In this document: piece by piece, positions 16,558 through 19,542 of the stretch | How positions within the stretch are numbered: position 1 is the stretch's first letter | Layout: every line of letters begins with the position of its first letter | From: Flavobacteriales bacterium | GTDB lineage: Bacteria; Bacteroidota; Bacteroidia; Flavobacteriales; UA16 | DNA length: 19,542 nucleotides | Reading direction: 5' to 3' | NCBI GenBank assembly: GCA_030831885.1 | Contig: JAURKF010000210.1 | Span: 1 to 19,542, forward strand | Notes under the pieces: generated by a model | Told to the model about the DNA's origin: nothing | Seen by the model: the letters and a program-made list of their open reading frames with translations, nothing else | Database searches by the model: none | Translations under genes and position numbers: made by a program

Positions 16558-17709
16558 TTATTGAATCAGCTCGAATTTTTTCTCGAGTATCTGAAATTCT
16601 ACGCGCCTGTTTTGGTGACGACCTTCGTCGGTTTCATTATCAGCTACCGGTTGTTGTTTCCCGAAGAAAGTTAGCTGAAGTCTGCTGGCATCGATACCTT
16701 TAGATTTGAGATGTTCGATTACTTGCTGTGCCCTTCGTTTGGAGAGTGACAGGTTGTACCCATCAGGACCAACTTCGTCCGTATGCCCGGATATTTCCAT
16801 ATACATAGCGCGATTCTTTCTGAGAAGGGAGTATACATCTTCGAGCTGTTCTACTGCCTCATTGGTAAGAACGTCGGAATCGAAATCGAATAAAACCGCA
16901 TCCAGTTTTATTTTTCTGTATTCACTTAGTTCCAGTGGTGGATCAACTGCGATGCTCGCGAGGTATTCGTTTTCACAGCTGCATTCTTGTTTTCGCTGAA
17001 CCGGTCGAACCTGCACATCATCAATATAGACGTAAGCCCAAGTCCCATAACCTTTATCGCCATTATCTTGTGTGTTCCTTAAGACTTTTAATTCTTTATC
17101 CGCTTTGAAATTTCCCAGCGTCAGATATTCCTCACCACCTGTTGCTGTATAGATGTCGGATATCAATTGCCAATCGTCGCTTTCGTCGAGCATATTTAAT
17201 CGAGGGTTTCCCATTGTTGGTTTAAAGGCGAGTTCGACCTGAAGATTGCTCTCAACTTTTTTCTGGGTTAATAAAATGCCAATGCCATCCGTTACGTAGT
17301 TGCAATAATCTGCCGCACTAATAGACATTTCTATGCATACCATTTCTCCTGCGCGGAGTGGCCGTGTCAACTTGGTCTGCAAATATTCCCGGTAATTACG
17401 TTTGCCACCCACGCTAAATGTGACCAGTCCGGCATATGCTAAGCCGTCTTTTGCGTTTTGTTTTCCGAATACATTGTCGGGTACTCCGGCATTATCGCTG
17501 CAAGCGTGAAAATAGTCAGGTGTACCATCGGTTGCCTGCCACCACCCGACTATTGTATTAAGGCTTTGTTGATTGAAAGTGCCGGGGCAGTAGGATTTAT
17601 TTTCGAAGCTGCCATTTATAACTAGGTTTTGAGCCGAAGCCGAAAGTGCTAGCGTGCTGAAAAGGAGCAGTATGATTGTGCTTCTACACATCCATTCGAA
17701 TAACTGCAT
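16558..17709 (-). CDS. OmpA-family envelope protein with N-terminal carbohydrate-binding-like domain
   Basis: The 383-residue protein has a signal peptide (residues ~1-26, SASAQ). Residues ~27-236 start with NLVINGSFE and end with YVYIDDVQV, the hallmark of a galactose-binding-like beta sandwich found in many Bacteroidota surface proteins. A CxC pair (C243, C245) marks the linker, and residues ~270-375 form an OmpA C-terminal domain: VLFDFDSDVLTNEA, ISGHTDEVGPDGYN with D311, LSLSKRRAQQVI with R326 and QNRRVEFQI, which bind meso-diaminopimelate in peptidoglycan. The inferred role is to tether the outer envelope to the wall while presenting a binding domain. The 3' end lies four bases from the convergent sucB stop. 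It is a paralogue of the next gene at 17816-19057, from which it is separated by a strong terminator, so it probably has its own promoter in 17710-17764, although I find no clear box there. Confidence 0.88.
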   Translation of the reverse strand: MQLFEWMCRSTIILLLFSTLALSASAQNLVINGSFENKSYCPGTFNQQSLNTIVGWWQATDGTPDYFHACSDNAGVPDNVFGKQNAKDGLAYAGLVTFSVGGKRNYREYLQTKLTRPLRAGEMVCIEMSISAADYCNYVTDGIGILLTQKKVESNLQVELAFKPTMGNPRLNMLDESDDWQLISDIYTATGGEEYLTLGNFKADKELKVLRNTQDNGDKGYGTWAYVYIDDVQVRPVQRKQECSCENEYLASIAVDPPLELSEYRKIKLDAVLFDFDSDVLTNEAVEQLEDVYSLLRKNRAMYMEISGHTDEVGPDGYNLSLSKRRAQQVIEHLKSKGIDASRLQLTFFGKQQPVADNETDEGRHQNRRVEFQILEKKFELIQ

Positions 17710-17764
17710 TTTTCCCTGATTATTTCAAGTCATTTCTCTTTCGTTTTGAGTGATAGAATGTGAA

Positions 17765-17796
17765 CAAAAAAGGTCTGCACTAAGGCAGACCTTTTC
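17765..17796 (-). terminator. Rho-independent terminator after the second OmpA-family gene
   Basis: Minus-strand hairpin AAAAGGTCTGC / GCAGACCTTTT: 11 perfect base pairs with a six-base loop (17779-17784), followed by a run of six T. It lies 20 bases past the TAA of the 17816-19057 gene and separates it from the downstream paralogue. Confidence 0.92.
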
Positions 17797-17815
17797 AAGC
17801 AAGTGCTTGGGAATA

Positions 17816-19057
17816 TTATTTTACTTGAAATACTACCCTGCGATTTTGGGCCTTGCCCATTGGTGTAGTTTTATCGGTAGCGGGCACTGTATTGTCTTTT
17901 CCCACAACAGTTATGGAGGAGACGGAAACTCCGTTATCTACTAAAAACTGTTTGATGGCTTCAGCGCGGCGCAGTGCGAGTCCCACGTATATTTTCTTTG
18001 TTTTGGTTTCATTTTGTTCGTCATTATCAGAGTGGCCGGTAAGCTCTACCTTCATTCCGGGGTTGGCCTGTAATAGTTTGGCCACCTCCTGCAATTCTGC
18101 TTCAAACATGGATGGAATTTCTACCGACAAATAAGAGAACCAAATAGATGTTGAGTTTACTATTTCCGAGGGCTTCATATCGACTTTCTTGGCGGAGGAG
18201 CGACTGTAAATCAAATCCGGATCACGGTCTTCCGTTTTGCCACAAAAACAGGCGTCGACTGATTCAATCTCGATTACTTCTATGTTGTCGATATAGTAAT
18301 ACGCATCGGCCATAATCATCCCTTCTTGAGTGGTTGGTTTTACTACCTTTTCGAGCTTAATGTTGTCTTCTTCTCCGAAACATCCTATCATGATATATTC
18401 TTCTTTTCCATTAGATAAATAGGTTCCACAAATGGTTTCCCAACCACTCATGGTGACGATAGGCGAATTCGTCTTCTCCGTTATCTGGGGAATAAATGTG
18501 AGAGCGTTAGTATTAGCGTTTTGAACTTTACGGTCACTGAAGTAGAGACCAACATTGTTTGCTCCCCATTTACTCAAATCTGAAAGGCTAACATTGAATT
18601 TCACACAGTACGTCTTGTCCTTTGTGAGTTTTTTGCTAAGCTTTGCTTGTAGGTATGTGCGTGTTTTCTTGGGGTCTTTTGTGAATGCACGAAAACCTGC
18701 GTAACCACTTCCTTCAAAGGGTTCTTCCGTTCCCATGTCGTTTTTCGGAATTGCTACTTTGGTCGATTTCGCCATGTTGTTGTATAGGTCGGCCTTCGAT
18801 TCGTTGGGCGATCCCCAGTTTTTAAGCAGCAGAGGCAGTTGACCGTAGGCTTTTAGCAGTTTTACTTCTTGAAATTCGAAGCTTGGGTCCAAAACAAGGT
18901 TGCTTGGTGCTGCCGGAGCGGCTGCCGGTTCTTCCTTCGCTGCGGCTCCTGTTTTAGTTGTCGACGGTTTGGTCGTGGTAGCCGGCTTCTTTTGTTGTGC
19001 GCTGATGCTGATGCCGAAAGCAAGCAACAGAGTCAGCAATAAACTGTATTGTTTCAT
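17816..19057 (-). CDS. OmpA-family envelope protein, paralogue of the neighbouring gene
   Basis: The 413-residue protein has a signal peptide (residues 1-20, ISISA then QQKK), then a low-complexity Lys/Thr/Ala/Pro linker (23-52). Residues ~53-264 form the same binding-like domain as the neighbour (NLVLDPSFEF at the start, YYYIDNIEVIEI at the end), followed by the CxC pair (C270, C272) and an OmpA domain (~305-413) with LTGHSDND, LALRRAEAIKQFL and QNRRVVFQV. The HTD loop of classical OmpA is HSD here, so the peptidoglycan-binding aspartate is kept (D344). The start ATG overlaps the hemE stop by the four bases ATGA, which implies co-transcription and possibly translational coupling with hemE. 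The terminator at 17765-17796 closes the unit. Confidence 0.87.
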   Translation of the reverse strand: MKQYSLLLTLLLAFGISISAQQKKPATTTKPSTTKTGAAAKEEPAAAPAAPSNLVLDPSFEFQEVKLLKAYGQLPLLLKNWGSPNESKADLYNNMAKSTKVAIPKNDMGTEEPFEGSGYAGFRAFTKDPKKTRTYLQAKLSKKLTKDKTYCVKFNVSLSDLSKWGANNVGLYFSDRKVQNANTNALTFIPQITEKTNSPIVTMSGWETICGTYLSNGKEEYIMIGCFGEEDNIKLEKVVKPTTQEGMIMADAYYYIDNIEVIEIESVDACFCGKTEDRDPDLIYSRSSAKKVDMKPSEIVNSTSIWFSYLSVEIPSMFEAELQEVAKLLQANPGMKVELTGHSDNDEQNETKTKKIYVGLALRRAEAIKQFLVDNGVSVSSITVVGKDNTVPATDKTTPMGKAQNRRVVFQVK

Positions 19058-19542
19058 GATCGGTTGAATTGATATGCTTGAATGGTTTGTATAAAAAGCT
19101 TGAGTTTTTCGTGGTCAATATCGGGATAAACTCCGTGCCCAAGGTTGGCAATATACTTCTGAGATCCGAATGCGTCAAGCATCCGCTTTGTTTCTGCAAC
19201 AATAAAATCTTCTGAACCATAGAGCACAGCCGGATCCAGGTTGCCTTGAAGCGTTTTTTCATCACCTACCATTGACCTTGCAAAACCAGGCGATGTGTGC
19301 CAGTCGATACCGATAGTGCGACATGGCAGCGCTCCTATTTCCTGCAACGAGAAGAATGCACCCTTTGCAAATACTGTGAGCGGCACAGTATCTATGGCTT
19401 TACATATTTCTTCGATGTAGGGCAATGCGAATGTGTTGTATGTGTCTTTGTTGAGAATGCCGGCCCAGCTGTCGAACAACTGAACCATGTTGCAACCACA
19501 TGCTATCTGTTCTTTCAAATACACGATGGTCGCATCCGTAAT
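19054..19542 (-). CDS. hemE: Uroporphyrinogen decarboxylase, C-terminal part (5' end outside window)
   Basis: HemE decarboxylates uroporphyrinogen III to coproporphyrinogen III in haem synthesis. The last 162 residues are seen, and the frame is open through the window edge (ITDATIVYLKEQ upstream of the first GTG), so the start is missing. Characteristic segments are VQLFDSWAG, FAKGA, GIDWHTSPGFAR, LQGNLDPAVLYG and IANLGHGVYPDID. The C-terminus ...AYQFNRS and TGA at 19054-19056 fit the usual family length. The stop overlaps the ATG of the OmpA-family gene (ATGA). Confidence 0.95.
   Translation of the reverse strand: MTDATIVYLKEQIACGCNMVQLFDSWAGILNKDTYNTFALPYIEEICKAIDTVPLTVFAKGAFFSLQEIGALPCRTIGIDWHTSPGFARSMVGDEKTLQGNLDPAVLYGSEDFIVAETKRMLDAFGSQKYIANLGHGVYPDIDHEKLKLFIQTIQAYQFNRS

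Overview
The window looks like chromosomal DNA of a Bacteroidota bacterium, probably a flavobacterial-type lineage. Three things point there: a type IX secretion (T9SS) cargo protein with a gliding-motility-type C-terminal domain next to a PorP/SprF partner, two large TonB-dependent receptors, and promoter-like TAnnTTTG / TAnnTTCG boxes with no obvious Shine-Dalgarno sequences. I see no phage, insertion sequence, integron, CRISPR array, tRNA or rRNA, and no intergenic gap above 300 bases.

Layout. Bases 1-1951 (+) hold the end of a Cys/Asp-rich repetitive T9SS cargo, a PorP/SprF-like outer-membrane protein and a bidirectional terminator. Bases 1968-7101 (-) hold a secreted two-HYR protein ending in a dockerin-like EF-hand pair, a FecA-like TonB receptor and NADP-type glutamate dehydrogenase (gdhA). 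Bases 7213-7770 (+) encode a small lipoprotein. Bases 7777-10203 (-) encode a TonB receptor with an N-terminal carboxypeptidase-regulatory-like domain. Bases 10282-13492 (+) encode an unknown 119-residue protein and the 2-oxoglutarate dehydrogenase E1 subunit (sucA). Bases 13510-15126 (-) carry a phytanoyl-CoA-dioxygenase-like / FkbM-methyltransferase gene pair. Bases 15315-16553 (+) encode the E2 subunit (sucB). Bases 16558-19542 (-) hold two paralogous OmpA-family envelope proteins and the 3' part of hemE.

How the genes fit together. SucA and SucB are two subunits of one TCA-cycle complex, and GdhA sits at the same 2-oxoglutarate node; they are close together but not in one operon. The rest is mostly cell-envelope biology: T9SS export, TonB-dependent uptake and OmpA-type peptidoglycan anchoring.

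The most notable observation is that the gdhA frame is interrupted by one in-frame TGA. It sits where homologues, as I recall them, have cysteine, and it is followed by about 34 codons of well-conserved GDH C-terminus, a TAA and a good terminator. No canonical bacterial SECIS is visible and TGA is an ordinary stop elsewhere in the window, so a nonsense mutation or sequence error is likelier than recoding, but it deserves checking. The second point is that a two-gene minus-strand module separates sucA from sucB.
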